Assembly: GCF_009392895.1 (NCBI RefSeq)
Contig: NZ_CP045488.1
Span: 2,542,001 to 2,606,000, forward strand
Reading direction: 5' to 3'
From: Natronorubrum aibiense
GTDB lineage: Archaea; Halobacteriota; Halobacteria; Halobacteriales; Natrialbaceae
Length of the DNA: 64,000 nt
Positions 9,478 through 18,105 of this stretch are shown here, piece by piece. The notes under the pieces are model-generated. The model was not told where the DNA came from and made no database searches. It saw nothing but the letters and a program-made list of their open reading frames with translations. Numbering within the stretch: position 1 is the stretch's first letter; every line of letters starts with the position of its first letter. Made by a program: the position numbers and the translations under genes.

Positions 9478-10176
9478 ATGTCCGATCTACCGGACGACTT
9501 CGACTGTACGATCACCAACTGGGAGTATATCTACGGCCTGTGTCGCGACGTCGGCGACGAGGTTCGCGACGACGCGTTCGAACCCGACGTCGTCGTCGCG
9601 CTCGCCCGCGGGGGCTGGTTTGCGGGCCGCTGTCTCTGTGACTTCCTTGGACTCGACGATCTGACGAGTCTGAAGATGGAACACTACGTCGGGACGGCCG
9701 AGAAAAGCGACGAACCGACCGTTCGCTACCCAATGCCCGAAGGCAGCGTCGCGGGCAAAGACGTCCTCATCATCGACGACATCGCCGACACCGGCGGCTC
9801 GATCGAGCGCGCCTACGAGTACGTCACCGACCGCGACGCCGGCGAGGTTCGAACCGCGACGCTCCAACTGCTCGGCACCAGCGAGTACGAACCCGACTAC
9901 GTCGGCGAACATCTCGAGGAGTGGACGTGGATCGTCTACCCGTGGAACTTCATCGAAGACATGGTCGATCTCATCTCGAGCGTGATGCGCCAGGCCGATC
10001 AAGACACGTTCGCCCAGGAGGAGATCCGCCACTATCTCGCCACGTTCCACGGCGTCGACCGCATCGAGATGGAGATCGCACAACCCGACCGCATTCCCGA
10101 AGTACTGACCGAGATGGACCGCCGCGATGTCCTCGAGTCGGCCGGCCCCGGCGAGTGGCAGTTGGCTGACGACTGA
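9478..10176 (+). CDS. type I phosphoribosyltransferase (xanthine/guanine type)
   Basis: A 232-residue protein with a type I PRTase core and a C-terminal extension of roughly 80 residues. The PRPP-binding loop is VLIIDDIADTGGS (about residues 96-108), and the flexible-loop region with VALARGGWFAG precedes it. This arrangement matches haloarchaeal proteins annotated as xanthine-guanine or hypoxanthine phosphoribosyltransferase, which salvage purine bases using PRPP. The C-terminal part (residues 155-232, with RHYLATFHGVD and a DRRDVLES helix) looks like a small winged-helix-type domain, possibly regulatory. It is divergent from thiC. Base specificity cannot be deduced with certainty. Confidence 0.85.
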   Translation: MSDLPDDFDCTITNWEYIYGLCRDVGDEVRDDAFEPDVVVALARGGWFAGRCLCDFLGLDDLTSLKMEHYVGTAEKSDEPTVRYPMPEGSVAGKDVLIIDDIADTGGSIERAYEYVTDRDAGEVRTATLQLLGTSEYEPDYVGEHLEEWTWIVYPWNFIEDMVDLISSVMRQADQDTFAQEEIRHYLATFHGVDRIEMEIAQPDRIPEVLTEMDRRDVLESAGPGEWQLADD

Positions 10177-10197
10177 GTCGTTCGGTTTCGACCCACG

Positions 10198-11646
10198 TCA
10201 CTTCGCGACCGATTCGGCCTCGCCCGAGTCCGACTGTTCGGCCGTCGTCTCGTCTTCCTCGAGTAACGACTCTTTCCAGGTGCCACGCGTAAACCACGCG
10301 ACGGCGGCGAGCGCGCCGACGATGTCACCGACGACGACGCCTGTCCAGATACCCGTCGTGCCCCAGTCGATGACGAAGATCAGGACGTACGTGACCGGAA
10401 CGCGCACGAGCCACAGCCCGAGCACCGAAAACGCGAGCGCCGTCTTCGTGTTACCGGCTCCGCGGAACGCACCCAGGATCACCTGCATGACTCCCATAAA
10501 GACGAACCCGATCGCAGCGAACTGAAGGTACGTAACGCCGTAGGCGAGCGTTTCGGCCCGGCCGGCTTCCTCGGCCGTGAGAAACACCGCGACGAACGGC
10601 TCGGGGAAGAAGAAGGCGAGCGCGCCGGCGACGGCCATGATCCCCGCGATCACGCCCGAGGCGAGCCACGTCGCCTTCGCTGCCCGGTCGGCTCGTCCAG
10701 CGCCCAGATTCTGGCCGACGATCGAGTCTGTCGCCTGTCCCATCCCCATCGCAGGCAGGAAGGCAAGCGAGATCAGCCGATTCCCGAGCCCGTAGGCCGC
10801 GACGACCGCTGGCGGGAACGTGACGACGATCGCCGTCATCGCGACCAGCGCAAGCGCCGTCATCGACTGCTCGATCGCCGTTGGCACGCCGAGTCTGGTG
10901 ATCTCGCTCACGTACTCGAGGCGCGGTCGGAGATGGCCCGGTTCGATAGTCGGCCCAGTCGTCGTGTAGTAGAGCAGATAGAAGCCGATCAGCGTGGCGA
11001 GCCCCCGCGAGACGACGGTCGCGACGGCAGCGCCTTCGATCTCGAGGCGGGGCAGCGGTCCGACCCCGAAAATAAGCAGGGGATCGAGTGCGAGATTGAC
11101 GACGACGCTGATGACCATCACGCGCATCGGCGCGCGAGTGTTGCCGTAGCCTCGCATGAGCGCGGCGAAGACGAAAAAGCCGAAGACGAAGGGCACGCCA
11201 AGAAAGAAGATCCGCAGGTAGTCGCCAGCCAGTGGGAGGATCGCGGCTTGCGTGTCGCTGTCGGCGGGGAGGGCAGCGAGCATCGGATCCGTCGCGACGT
11301 ACCCCACGATGCCGAGTGCGACTGCGAGTATCGAAATGAGCGAAATCGTCTGCCCGGCGATCAGGCCACCCTCGCTGCTTTCTGCGCCCGTATGCTGGGC
11401 AAGCAAAATCGAGCCGGCTGTCGTGAAGCCGGCGCCGACAGCGATCACCAGAAAGAGTAGCGGAAAGGCGAGACTCACCGCGCCGACGGCATCGGGCGAG
11501 AGCGCGCCGAGCCAGAAGGTGTCGCCGACGTTGTACGCGACCTGCAGGAGCTGGATGACCACGAGCGGCCAAGCGAGCCTGAACATCGGGCGAACGAGCG
11601 CCCCCTCCGTGAGAGACCCCTCGCTCGACGGACCGCTTGAGGACAT
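10198..11646 (-). CDS. MATE-family efflux transporter
   Basis: A 482-residue integral membrane protein of the multidrug and toxic-compound extrusion family, with two homologous six-helix halves. Visible features: the N-terminal FRLAWPLVVIQLLQVAYNVGDTFWLG (helix 1 with the NVGD segment of the DinF-like branch), repeated glycine- and alanine-rich helices, and an internal second half starting near residue 230 (TRLGVPTAIEQSMTALALVAM). Such proteins exchange Na+ or H+ for organic cations or drugs. ATG 11646 is preferred; a longer in-frame start at 11700 adds only a basic stretch. The soluble C-terminus is acidic. It is divergent from a DUF7344 regulator across an A+T-rich region. The exported substrate is unknown. 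Confidence 0.9.
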   Translation of the reverse strand: MSSSGPSSEGSLTEGALVRPMFRLAWPLVVIQLLQVAYNVGDTFWLGALSPDAVGAVSLAFPLLFLVIAVGAGFTTAGSILLAQHTGAESSEGGLIAGQTISLISILAVALGIVGYVATDPMLAALPADSDTQAAILPLAGDYLRIFFLGVPFVFGFFVFAALMRGYGNTRAPMRVMVISVVVNLALDPLLIFGVGPLPRLEIEGAAVATVVSRGLATLIGFYLLYYTTTGPTIEPGHLRPRLEYVSEITRLGVPTAIEQSMTALALVAMTAIVVTFPPAVVAAYGLGNRLISLAFLPAMGMGQATDSIVGQNLGAGRADRAAKATWLASGVIAGIMAVAGALAFFFPEPFVAVFLTAEEAGRAETLAYGVTYLQFAAIGFVFMGVMQVILGAFRGAGNTKTALAFSVLGLWLVRVPVTYVLIFVIDWGTTGIWTGVVVGDIVGALAAVAWFTRGTWKESLLEEDETTAEQSDSGEAESVAK

Positions 11647-11739
11647 ACCCGATACTCTTGCTCGAGTTACTTCACCTCTCGTGAGGCGTGATATCTGCAC
11701 GCAGTCTCCGTTCGGTTTCCACCGACCAGTGGAGGTGTC

Positions 11740-11880
11740 GACGTTCAGGTTTTAGAAACTGTACTGTTCAAAGATATTTCTTCAGATGATTGGCTATCTT
11801 CCTGATATTGGATAAAAGTACAAAGGAATCTCTGTACATGGAAAGGTTTACATCATTATGAAAACCTGCTCCGAGTAACG
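11740..11880. other. A+T-rich divergent promoter region
   Basis: About 140 bases of clearly A+T-rich DNA between the MATE gene (minus) and a DUF7344 gene (plus), in a G+C-rich chromosome. It contains a short inverted repeat (AGGTTT at 11844-11849 and AAACCT at 11862-11867) around an A+T-rich core, just upstream of the ATG at 11884, plus scattered TGTAC words. A promoter or regulator-binding zone is the simplest reading; an old insertion footprint is an alternative. Confidence 0.5.
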
Positions 11881-11883
11881 CGT

Positions 11884-12498
11884 ATGAGTCCCCAGTCAAC
11901 CCTCCCTCCCCGCAGTTCGACCGGTTCCTCTCGCGCTCCCACTGCCGAGGAGTCGCCGGCACTCTCTCAAGACGAGATCTTTCACATTCTACAGACGAAT
12001 CGCCGGCGAGATACGATCCAATACCTGCTCGACATCGACGACGAAACCGTCAGAATGCGCGAGATCGCCGAACACGTTGCCGCTCGCGAACACAATACGA
12101 CGGTTCGAGAGCTCACATCCGCCCAACGCCAGCGCGTCTATATCCCGCTGTACCAGTCACACCTTCCGAAACTCGACAAGAAAGGCGTCATCGAGTACAA
12201 CAAATCCCGCGGCATCGTTCGTGCGACCGACCGATTGGAGATCTTCCAACCGCACCTCGAGCCGTATCGCGACGAGTCTCCCCAGGACGACGCCGATCGC
12301 TCGCTCGTCGCGTACCTCTTTTCTGACTACTACACGACGGCGATCGCTGCGAGTACGAGCCTGCTGGTCGCTTCCATGCTCGGCGTGCTCGCACTCTCCG
12401 GCGTGATGCTCGGGACGATCATCACCATCCTCTTCGTGCTCGCAACGATCGGGACGAACCGCGGCTTCTCGTTTTCAGGAACCGGGACCGCTGACTAA
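11884..12498 (+). CDS. DUF7344 winged-helix protein with two membrane helices
   Basis: A 204-residue protein. Residues about 28-120 form a haloarchaeal DUF7344 winged helix: SQDEIFHILQTNRRRDTIQYLL, then VYIPLYQSHLPKLDKKGVIEY. Near residues 150-190 there are two predicted transmembrane helices (TTAIAASTSLLVASMLGVLAL and VMLGTIITILFVLATIG), with a short C-terminal tail. The domain family is predicted to bind DNA, and the membrane anchor suggests a membrane-tethered transcription regulator; neither target nor signal is known. It faces the MATE exporter across a shared A+T-rich promoter region. The N-terminal 25 residues are Ser/Pro-rich and look disordered. Confidence 0.8.
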   Translation: MSPQSTLPPRSSTGSSRAPTAEESPALSQDEIFHILQTNRRRDTIQYLLDIDDETVRMREIAEHVAAREHNTTVRELTSAQRQRVYIPLYQSHLPKLDKKGVIEYNKSRGIVRATDRLEIFQPHLEPYRDESPQDDADRSLVAYLFSDYYTTAIAASTSLLVASMLGVLALSGVMLGTIITILFVLATIGTNRGFSFSGTGTAD

Positions 12499-12560
12499 TC
12501 GCTCGTCACCGGCCACTCGCTCGAGGCAACTCACCGTCCGAGACTGATTTCAGAGTGCGA

Positions 12561-13532
12561 TCAGTCGGCGATCGCTTCGCTCGAGTCCGTCTCGACCGTC
12601 GCGTCTTGCACCCAGAGGTCGCCGAACAGCTCGTCCTGCTCGAGGCGGACCCGTCCCCGGTGGGAGAGAAAGAGCAGCGCCAGATACGTCATCACGCGCG
12701 AGCCGCCGACGTCTTCGATCTCGGCGTACAACACTTCCTCGCGGCCCCGGTCGTACTGGCCCTCGAGTGCGGTCTCGACGTCGTCGATAACCGTCTCGAT
12801 GTCCTCCTCGTGGGTCGTGTGCGTGACATCGTCGCTGGTCGGCTCGTCGTCGACCCGGAAGTCGTCGCCCGAGTGGTAGTTCAGTTCCTGCATCCCGCGG
12901 TCGTACCCGCGTGGCGAGTCGCTCGTGTCGTAGCTTCGGGACTCCTTCCACCGTGTGTCGCGTTCGGCGCTTCGAAGTTCACGAACCAGTTCGTCGAGCG
13001 TCTCCGGCTTCCCGCGGGCGTGTTTGCGCTCGAGGCGGCGTTCCATCTCCGCCTCGAGGCTCTCGACGGGGTCGAAGCCGGGTGCTGGTCCGTCGTCGCC
13101 GTCCATCGGCCCCTCGTCCGCGAAGGGAGCCTCCCACGGCGGGAGTTCCTCCTCCTCTGGTTCGTCCGGTGCGAACAGTTCGTCGCTTTTCATCCGCAAG
13201 AGCACGCTCGCGTAGAACAGCGCGCGGCCCGACGTCCGCAGGTCGGCGTCGTCGAGCGCCTCGAGGAACTTGTCCGTCACCGCGACGATGTCGATGTCCC
13301 ACGGATCGATCTCGCCGTCTTCGGCGAGTTGGACCAGCAGTTCGACGGGTTCGACGTCCTCACTCTCGCCTGCGTCGTCACCGCTCTCGCCGTCGACATC
13401 GTCCTCGACGGCGCTCTCTCCGTCTCGTTCGTCACCGTCGGAAAACTCGAGGACCGTCGAATCCGAGTTTCCGGGTCGCTCGCGGTCCTCGTGGCTGGCG
13501 ATGTGCAGCGGGATGTCGTCGTCTTCAGTCAC
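12561..13532 (-). CDS. scpA: segregation/condensation protein ScpA
   Basis: A 323-residue kleisin-type partner of SMC. The ScpA signature appears from about residue 63: PVELLVQLAEDGEIDPWDIDIVAVTDKFLEAL, followed by DLRTSGRALFYASVLLRMKS. The C-terminal winged helix (about 255-315) ends with FLSHRGRVRLEQDELFGDLWV, which contacts the SMC head in the bacterial complex. The middle is an acidic, charged linker. Translation probably starts at GTG 13532, so the gene overlaps the end of smc by eight bases (GTGACTGA), a classic coupling arrangement. No scpB is visible here. Known role: bridging SMC dimers in chromosome compaction and segregation. Confidence 0.93.
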   Translation of the reverse strand: MTEDDDIPLHIASHEDRERPGNSDSTVLEFSDGDERDGESAVEDDVDGESGDDAGESEDVEPVELLVQLAEDGEIDPWDIDIVAVTDKFLEALDDADLRTSGRALFYASVLLRMKSDELFAPDEPEEEELPPWEAPFADEGPMDGDDGPAPGFDPVESLEAEMERRLERKHARGKPETLDELVRELRSAERDTRWKESRSYDTSDSPRGYDRGMQELNYHSGDDFRVDDEPTSDDVTHTTHEEDIETVIDDVETALEGQYDRGREEVLYAEIEDVGGSRVMTYLALLFLSHRGRVRLEQDELFGDLWVQDATVETDSSEAIAD

Positions 13533-16500
13533 TTGCCGGCACCTCCTCGCTCTCGCCGTCGCCCTCGCTGCTGAGGTCGATGCCAGTCACGGCGCTCACG
13601 TTATCCTGTTGCATCGTCACCCCGATGGCTCGCTCGGAGCGGTCGAGCATGGCCGAGCGATGCGAGACGACGACGAACTGCGCCTTCTCGGAGAGTTCGT
13701 CGACCATCTGGCCGATTCGCTCGGCGTTGACGGCGTCGAGGAAGGCGTCGACCTCGTCCAGTGCGTAGAACGGAGCCGGATTGTGGCGCTGGATCGCGAA
13801 AATAAACGCCAGCGCCGTCAGCGACTTCTCGCCGCCAGACATCGCGTCGAGTCGCTGGATCGGCTTGTCGCCGGGCTGGGCTTTCATCGTCAGCCCGCCG
13901 TCGAACGGATCGGCCTCGTTCTCCAGATGGAGGGTCCCGGTCCCCTCCGAGAGCTTCTCGAAGATCTCCGTGAACTGCTCGGCAATCTCGTCGTAGGAGT
14001 TCATGAACGTCTGTTTCTTCAGCGTCTCGTACTGCTCGATCCGGTCGCGGATGCCCTCGGCTTCCTCGACCAGCGTCGCCTTCGCGTCCTCGAGACCATC
14101 GAGATCCTCTCGCACGTCGTCGTACTCGTCGATCGCGAGCATGTTCACCGGTTCCATTGCCTCCATATCCGCCTGCAACACCTCGATCATCTCGAGGACC
14201 GTCTCGTGGTCCGGCACGTCCTCGGGGTCGTAGTCGCCGACCTCGGCCTCGAGGCTCTCGATCTCCCACTCGAGGTCGCGCAGCCGGCTGCGTGCGTCCT
14301 CGAGTTTGCTCTCGACGGCGTTGACCCGATCCTGTTGCTGGTCGCGTTTCGTTCGGGCCGTGGACAGCTCCGCTTTCAGGTCGCTGCGTTCGGCTTTGAG
14401 TTCGGTCAGTTCCTCCTCGAGTTCCGCGACGGCCTCCCGTTTGTCCTCGAGTGTCTCGCGTTTCTCGGCGATCGCCTCCTCGCAGTCGTCGATCCGGGCT
14501 TCCTGTTCGGCTTTCCGGTTCTGGGCCGTCTCGATGTCGTCGTGGAGGTCCTCGATCGCGTCCTCGGCGTACTCTTTTTCCAGACTCAGTTCGTTGAGTG
14601 TGCTGTCGAGATCCGCGATGCGGTCTTCTCGCTCGTCGATTTCGTCCTCGAGACGTTCGATCTCGGCGGTGAGTTCGGGAATCTTCGAGTCGGCGAGTTC
14701 GGCCTCGAGGTCGTCGATATCGGCTTCGATCTCCGCCACCTCGGCCGTTTTCGTCTCGATCTCGCCTGAGAGATCGGTCATCCTCTCGTCGACGGACTCC
14801 CGCTCGGCCTCGAGGTCGTCGAGGTCGTCTCGGAGTTCGTCGATCTCGGCTTCGATCGACTCGCGTTCGTCCGCGAGGCTCTCGAGTTCGGTTTCGATCG
14901 AGCGCACTTCGTCGGTCGCGTCGGTCTTCCGATCGCGGGCGTCGTCGAGGCGTTCCTCGACGCCACGAAGCTCCTCGCGAAGGGAATCGCGCTGGTCTTG
15001 CAACTCGGTGATCTGTTTCGCGACGCGCTCGAGTTGGCCCTCGCCGCCGCCGGTAAAGGAGTACCGCGAGCCGCCGCCGGAGCCGCCGGTCATCGCACCG
15101 CTTTTCTCGACCAAATCGCCGTCGAGCGTGACCATCCGGTAGTCGCCCATGTACGAACGAGCGGTCTCTAAATCTTCGACGACCAGCGTGTCGCCGAGGA
15201 CGTACGAGAAGACGTCGGCGTACTGCCCGTCGAAGTCGACGAGGTTGTACGCGAAGTCGACCACGCCGGGATCGCTCGGGGCGTTGGGCAGCCGGCGCTT
15301 GTGCATGTCCGTCATCGGGAGGAACGTCGCTCGCCCCGCGTTGCGCGATTTGAGGTGGTCGATGCACTGCTGGCCGACGACGTCGTCGTCGACGACAACG
15401 TTCGCGAGTCGCCCGCCCGCAGCCGTCTCGCAGGCGACAGCGTACTCGCCGGGGACAGTCCCCAACTGCGCGACCGCGCCGTGAACGCCGTTGATCCCTG
15501 CGTTCAGGATCGTCGTCACCGCACGGCCGAACGAGGAGTCGCCGCTTTTGCCCGCGTTGGCCTCGAGTTCGGCGTACTCCTGTTGTTTCGCCTGAATCGT
15601 ATCGTCGACGTCGTCGAGATCCGACTGGAGCCGGCGCTTTTCACGTTTGAGGTCGTCGACGACGCCCGCGATGTTTTCGCGGTTTTTCTTGGCCTTCTCG
15701 AGTTCACGCTCGAGATCGGCCCGTCTGTTCTCGATCTCGGGGATCTCCTCGCGGCGTTGCTCGATCGTCGCCTCCTTTTCACTGATCTCGTTCGAACGCC
15801 GCCGGGCTTCGTCCAGCAGTCGGTCCTGTTCGCGCTGGAGGTCGTTTTTCTCGGTCTTGACCGCCTCCAGCTCGTCTTTTCGCTCTGCGAGGTCGGCTTT
15901 CAGCTCGTCGAACTCGGTGTCGACAGCGTCGATTTCGGCCTCGAGGTCGTCGCGTTCGGCCTCGCGGTCCTGAATCTCGCTTTTGACTTGTGCTTTCTCG
16001 AGTTTGTGCTCGCGGATCTCGTCGTCGAGCTCTTCGATCTGTTCCTGTTTGCGATCGATCTTGACGAAGGCCTCACGGCGCTTCGATTCGGCGTCTTCGA
16101 TCGCGTCCTCACTGGTCTCGATTTTGTCCTCGAGCCGCGAGATGTCGCCTTTGATCTCCTCGATGTCGCTTTTGATCCGGAGCTGTTCGTCCTCGCCTTT
16201 GCGCTCGATTTCGGCGTTCAGATCTTCGAGGTCTTCCTGCAAGCGGACGACTTTCCCCTGTCGTTCGTCGAGTTCACGCTGGAGGTCGGTCAGTTCCTCC
16301 TCGAGGTCCTCGACACGATTCTCGGCGCTCGCGAGTTCGTCGCGTTTCTCCTCGAGTTCGCTCGCCTTCTTGTAGCCCTCGTACTCCTCTTTTTCGCGCC
16401 GCAAGCGTCGGTATCGCAGGGCTTCCCGGCGTTCGTCCTCGAGTTGGGCGAGGCGGTCGCGTTTCTCCTCGATGCGGAGTTGGGCCTCGTCGATTCGCTC

Positions 16501-17115
16501 TTCGACGACCTCGAGTTCCTCGAAGGCGTCTTCCTTTTTGGCGTCGAACTCCGCGACGCCGGCGATCTCGTCGATGATCTCTCGACGGGCGTGGGGCGTC
16601 ATGTTGATAATCTCGGTGACGTCGCCCTGCATGACGACGTTGTAGCCCTCGGGCGTGACACCCGCCTGTGCGAGCAGGTCCTGAATATCCGAGAGGTTGA
16701 CCGAGCGATCGTTCAGATAGTAATAGGAGTAGTAGTTGTCCTCGGTTTCTTTGACCCGTCGGCGAATCCGAATCTCGTCGACGTCGCCGACGTCGTCGCT
16801 GCCAGCGGCGTTGACGACCTGCGAGCGCGTCAGCGTTTCGTCGCTGTTGTCGAGAATCACTTCGACGGTCGCCTCGCGCGGGCCAGCGGAGTTGTTGCCG
16901 TCCTCGTGGCCGGGGTTGTAAATCAGGTCGGTCAGCTTTTCGGCGCGAATACCGCGCGTCCGAGCCAGTCCGAGCGCGAAGAGTACGGCGTCGATGATGT
17001 TCGATTTGCCGGAGCCGTTGGGTCCGGTAACGACGGTGAAATCCTCGTAAAACGGTATCTTCGTTTTGCGGCCGAAGCTCTTGAAATTGTCCAGAACGAG
17101 TGCCTTGATATACAT
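13525..17115 (-). CDS. smc: chromosome segregation protein SMC
   Basis: A 1196-residue condensin ATPase. The N-terminal head has a Walker A motif GPNGSGKSN at residues 31-39. Two long acidic coiled coils flank a hinge domain around residues 510-680, which contains the glycine-rich TGGSGGGSRYSFTGG segment. The C-terminal head holds the ABC signature MSGGEKSL and the Walker B stretch FYALDEVDAFLD. Length matches archaeal SMC. The ATG at 17115 directly begins MYIKALVLDNFKSF, the conserved start. First gene of an smc-scpA pair overlapping by eight bases. Known function: ATP-driven DNA loop capture and chromosome folding. The strongly acidic coiled coil generates long antisense reading frames that are not genes. 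Confidence 0.98.
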   Translation of the reverse strand: MYIKALVLDNFKSFGRKTKIPFYEDFTVVTGPNGSGKSNIIDAVLFALGLARTRGIRAEKLTDLIYNPGHEDGNNSAGPREATVEVILDNSDETLTRSQVVNAAGSDDVGDVDEIRIRRRVKETEDNYYSYYYLNDRSVNLSDIQDLLAQAGVTPEGYNVVMQGDVTEIINMTPHARREIIDEIAGVAEFDAKKEDAFEELEVVEERIDEAQLRIEEKRDRLAQLEDERREALRYRRLRREKEEYEGYKKASELEEKRDELASAENRVEDLEEELTDLQRELDERQGKVVRLQEDLEDLNAEIERKGEDEQLRIKSDIEEIKGDISRLEDKIETSEDAIEDAESKRREAFVKIDRKQEQIEELDDEIREHKLEKAQVKSEIQDREAERDDLEAEIDAVDTEFDELKADLAERKDELEAVKTEKNDLQREQDRLLDEARRRSNEISEKEATIEQRREEIPEIENRRADLERELEKAKKNRENIAGVVDDLKREKRRLQSDLDDVDDTIQAKQQEYAELEANAGKSGDSSFGRAVTTILNAGINGVHGAVAQLGTVPGEYAVACETAAGGRLANVVVDDDVVGQQCIDHLKSRNAGRATFLPMTDMHKRRLPNAPSDPGVVDFAYNLVDFDGQYADVFSYVLGDTLVVEDLETARSYMGDYRMVTLDGDLVEKSGAMTGGSGGGSRYSFTGGGEGQLERVAKQITELQDQRDSLREELRGVEERLDDARDRKTDATDEVRSIETELESLADERESIEAEIDELRDDLDDLEAERESVDERMTDLSGEIETKTAEVAEIEADIDDLEAELADSKIPELTAEIERLEDEIDEREDRIADLDSTLNELSLEKEYAEDAIEDLHDDIETAQNRKAEQEARIDDCEEAIAEKRETLEDKREAVAELEEELTELKAERSDLKAELSTARTKRDQQQDRVNAVESKLEDARSRLRDLEWEIESLEAEVGDYDPEDVPDHETVLEMIEVLQADMEAMEPVNMLAIDEYDDVREDLDGLEDAKATLVEEAEGIRDRIEQYETLKKQTFMNSYDEIAEQFTEIFEKLSEGTGTLHLENEADPFDGGLTMKAQPGDKPIQRLDAMSGGEKSLTALAFIFAIQRHNPAPFYALDEVDAFLDAVNAERIGQMVDELSEKAQFVVVSHRSAMLDRSERAIGVTMQQDNVSAVTGIDLSSEGDGESEEVPASD

Positions 17116-17196
17116 ATGTGAGCCAGCCCTCCGTCTCGTCGGGGAATCGTGACCAGTCGATCGCGAAGCGAATGGGACCGCGACGCTGCCACGTAG

Positions 17197-17499
17197 TTAC
17201 GCAACAATAATGTCGTCGCTACCTGAGTCTTCCGTTTCGTCGGTCGTCTCGTCCTCGACGTCCGCGTCGGCCGTCGCTTCGGCCACCTCGTCGGGCGCTG
17301 CTTCCTGTGTCGTTTCGGCGTCGCCTTCTGGCGCTGCGCTGCGTCGCTCGGGAACGCGAGTCGGCGTCTCGGTATCGAGTTCGGCCTCGAGGACGCGGAT
17401 GCGCTCTTTCGCTTCGATGAGTTCGTCCGTCAGCCCCTCGACCGTCGACTCGAGTTCCGCGACCGTCGACTCGAGTTGTTCGACACGGTTTTTCGACAT
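17197..17499 (-). CDS. small acidic coiled-coil protein (DUF7518-like)
   Basis: A 100-residue protein beginning MSKNRVEQLESTVAELE. Residues 3-45 form a regular leucine/isoleucine heptad coiled coil, followed by an acidic, Ala/Glu/Asp/Thr-rich tail ending DDIIVA. The ATG at 17499 is chosen because the coiled coil starts there; an in-frame ATG nine codons upstream is less likely. Homologues are, as far as I recall, restricted to haloarchaea (DUF7518) and uncharacterised. It lies 81 bases upstream of smc on the same strand, so co-transcription and a role near SMC are conceivable, but the sequence alone does not show either. Confidence 0.7.
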   Translation of the reverse strand: MSKNRVEQLESTVAELESTVEGLTDELIEAKERIRVLEAELDTETPTRVPERRSAAPEGDAETTQEAAPDEVAEATADADVEDETTDETEDSGSDDIIVA

Positions 17500-17619
17500 A
17501 TCTTCTAGCGGTTCGTCCGCCCACATAAACGTACGTCAGACACAGCTAACCGTTCTGGTAGGTTCGCCATGGGGGATGGTGATCGTCACGGAACCGCACG
17601 AGAAGACTGCCTCAGCAGA

Positions 17620-17928
17620 TCAGTTGTCGTCTTCGCGCCACTTGTGTTCGCACTCGGTACAGATGAAAAAGCGCGTCTCGGATTCGTCGGCCGACCGGAT
17701 CTGTTGCATATACCAGTGCGCACGGTCGTTCCCACACTCGGGACAGTGGGCGTCGGTCTCTGGCAGGGACGTCTCGCCGGAGGACTCGATAATCTCGCTG
17801 GCTTCCTGGTCGTCCGTGACGATGTACTCCTCGGCATCGCCTTTCGGTTTCGTATAGCCACAGCTGCCACACTCCCAGAGGCCGTCGTCGGCTTTCATCA
17901 TCGAACCGCATTCATCACAAAATTCCAT
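17620..17928 (-). CDS. transcription elongation factor TFS
   Basis: A 102-residue two-zinc-ribbon protein. The N-terminal ribbon uses CDECG and CGSCG; the C-terminal TFIIS-like ribbon uses CPECG and CTEC. The acidic catalytic hairpin QIRSADESETRFF near residues 75-87 supplies the DE pair that stimulates RNA cleavage by stalled RNA polymerase. Length is normal for archaeal TFS (also called RpoM-like). A TATA box centred about 31 bases upstream of the ATG at 17928 supports this start. It is divergent from the phosphohexomutase gene, with both promoters in the 177-base gap. The identification is firm. Confidence 0.95.
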   Translation of the reverse strand: MEFCDECGSMMKADDGLWECGSCGYTKPKGDAEEYIVTDDQEASEIIESSGETSLPETDAHCPECGNDRAHWYMQQIRSADESETRFFICTECEHKWREDDN

Positions 17929-17954
17929 CGTTGTCCGGGTTACGTCGGCCGAGT

Positions 17955-17963
17955 GACTTAAGG
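17955..17963 (-). promoter_or_regulatory. TATA box of TFS gene
   Basis: On the minus strand CCTTAAGTC, centred about 31 bases before the TFS ATG; the transcript is probably leaderless. Confidence 0.55.
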
Positions 17964-18073
17964 GGCGCGTTTAGCCCGAGCCAACACCCGGTTCGTTCCC
18001 TCGGACGGGCCAGCGGTACCACCCGCTTGAGTGAACACGCGATCGGTCTCAGCACGCCGGACGGTGTTCGGAT

Positions 18074-18082
18074 TTTTATATA
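18074..18082 (+). promoter_or_regulatory. TATA box of the phosphohexomutase gene
   Basis: TTTATATAC, centred 28 bases before ATG 18106. It supports that start over the upstream in-frame ATG at 18031, which lies before the promoter. Confidence 0.75.
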
Positions 18083-18105
18083 CCCGCCCGTGCTATCCCT
18101 CGAGC

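Noticed and set aside
13270-14769. Plus-strand open frame of about 500 residues opposite scpA and smc
   Set aside because: Antisense shadow; low-complexity Ser- and Val/Leu-rich sequence.
15301-17121. Long plus-strand open frame of about 600 residues opposite smc
   Set aside because: It mirrors smc codons in antisense; composition (Val/Leu/Phe-rich, no domains) shows a shadow of the acidic coiled coil.
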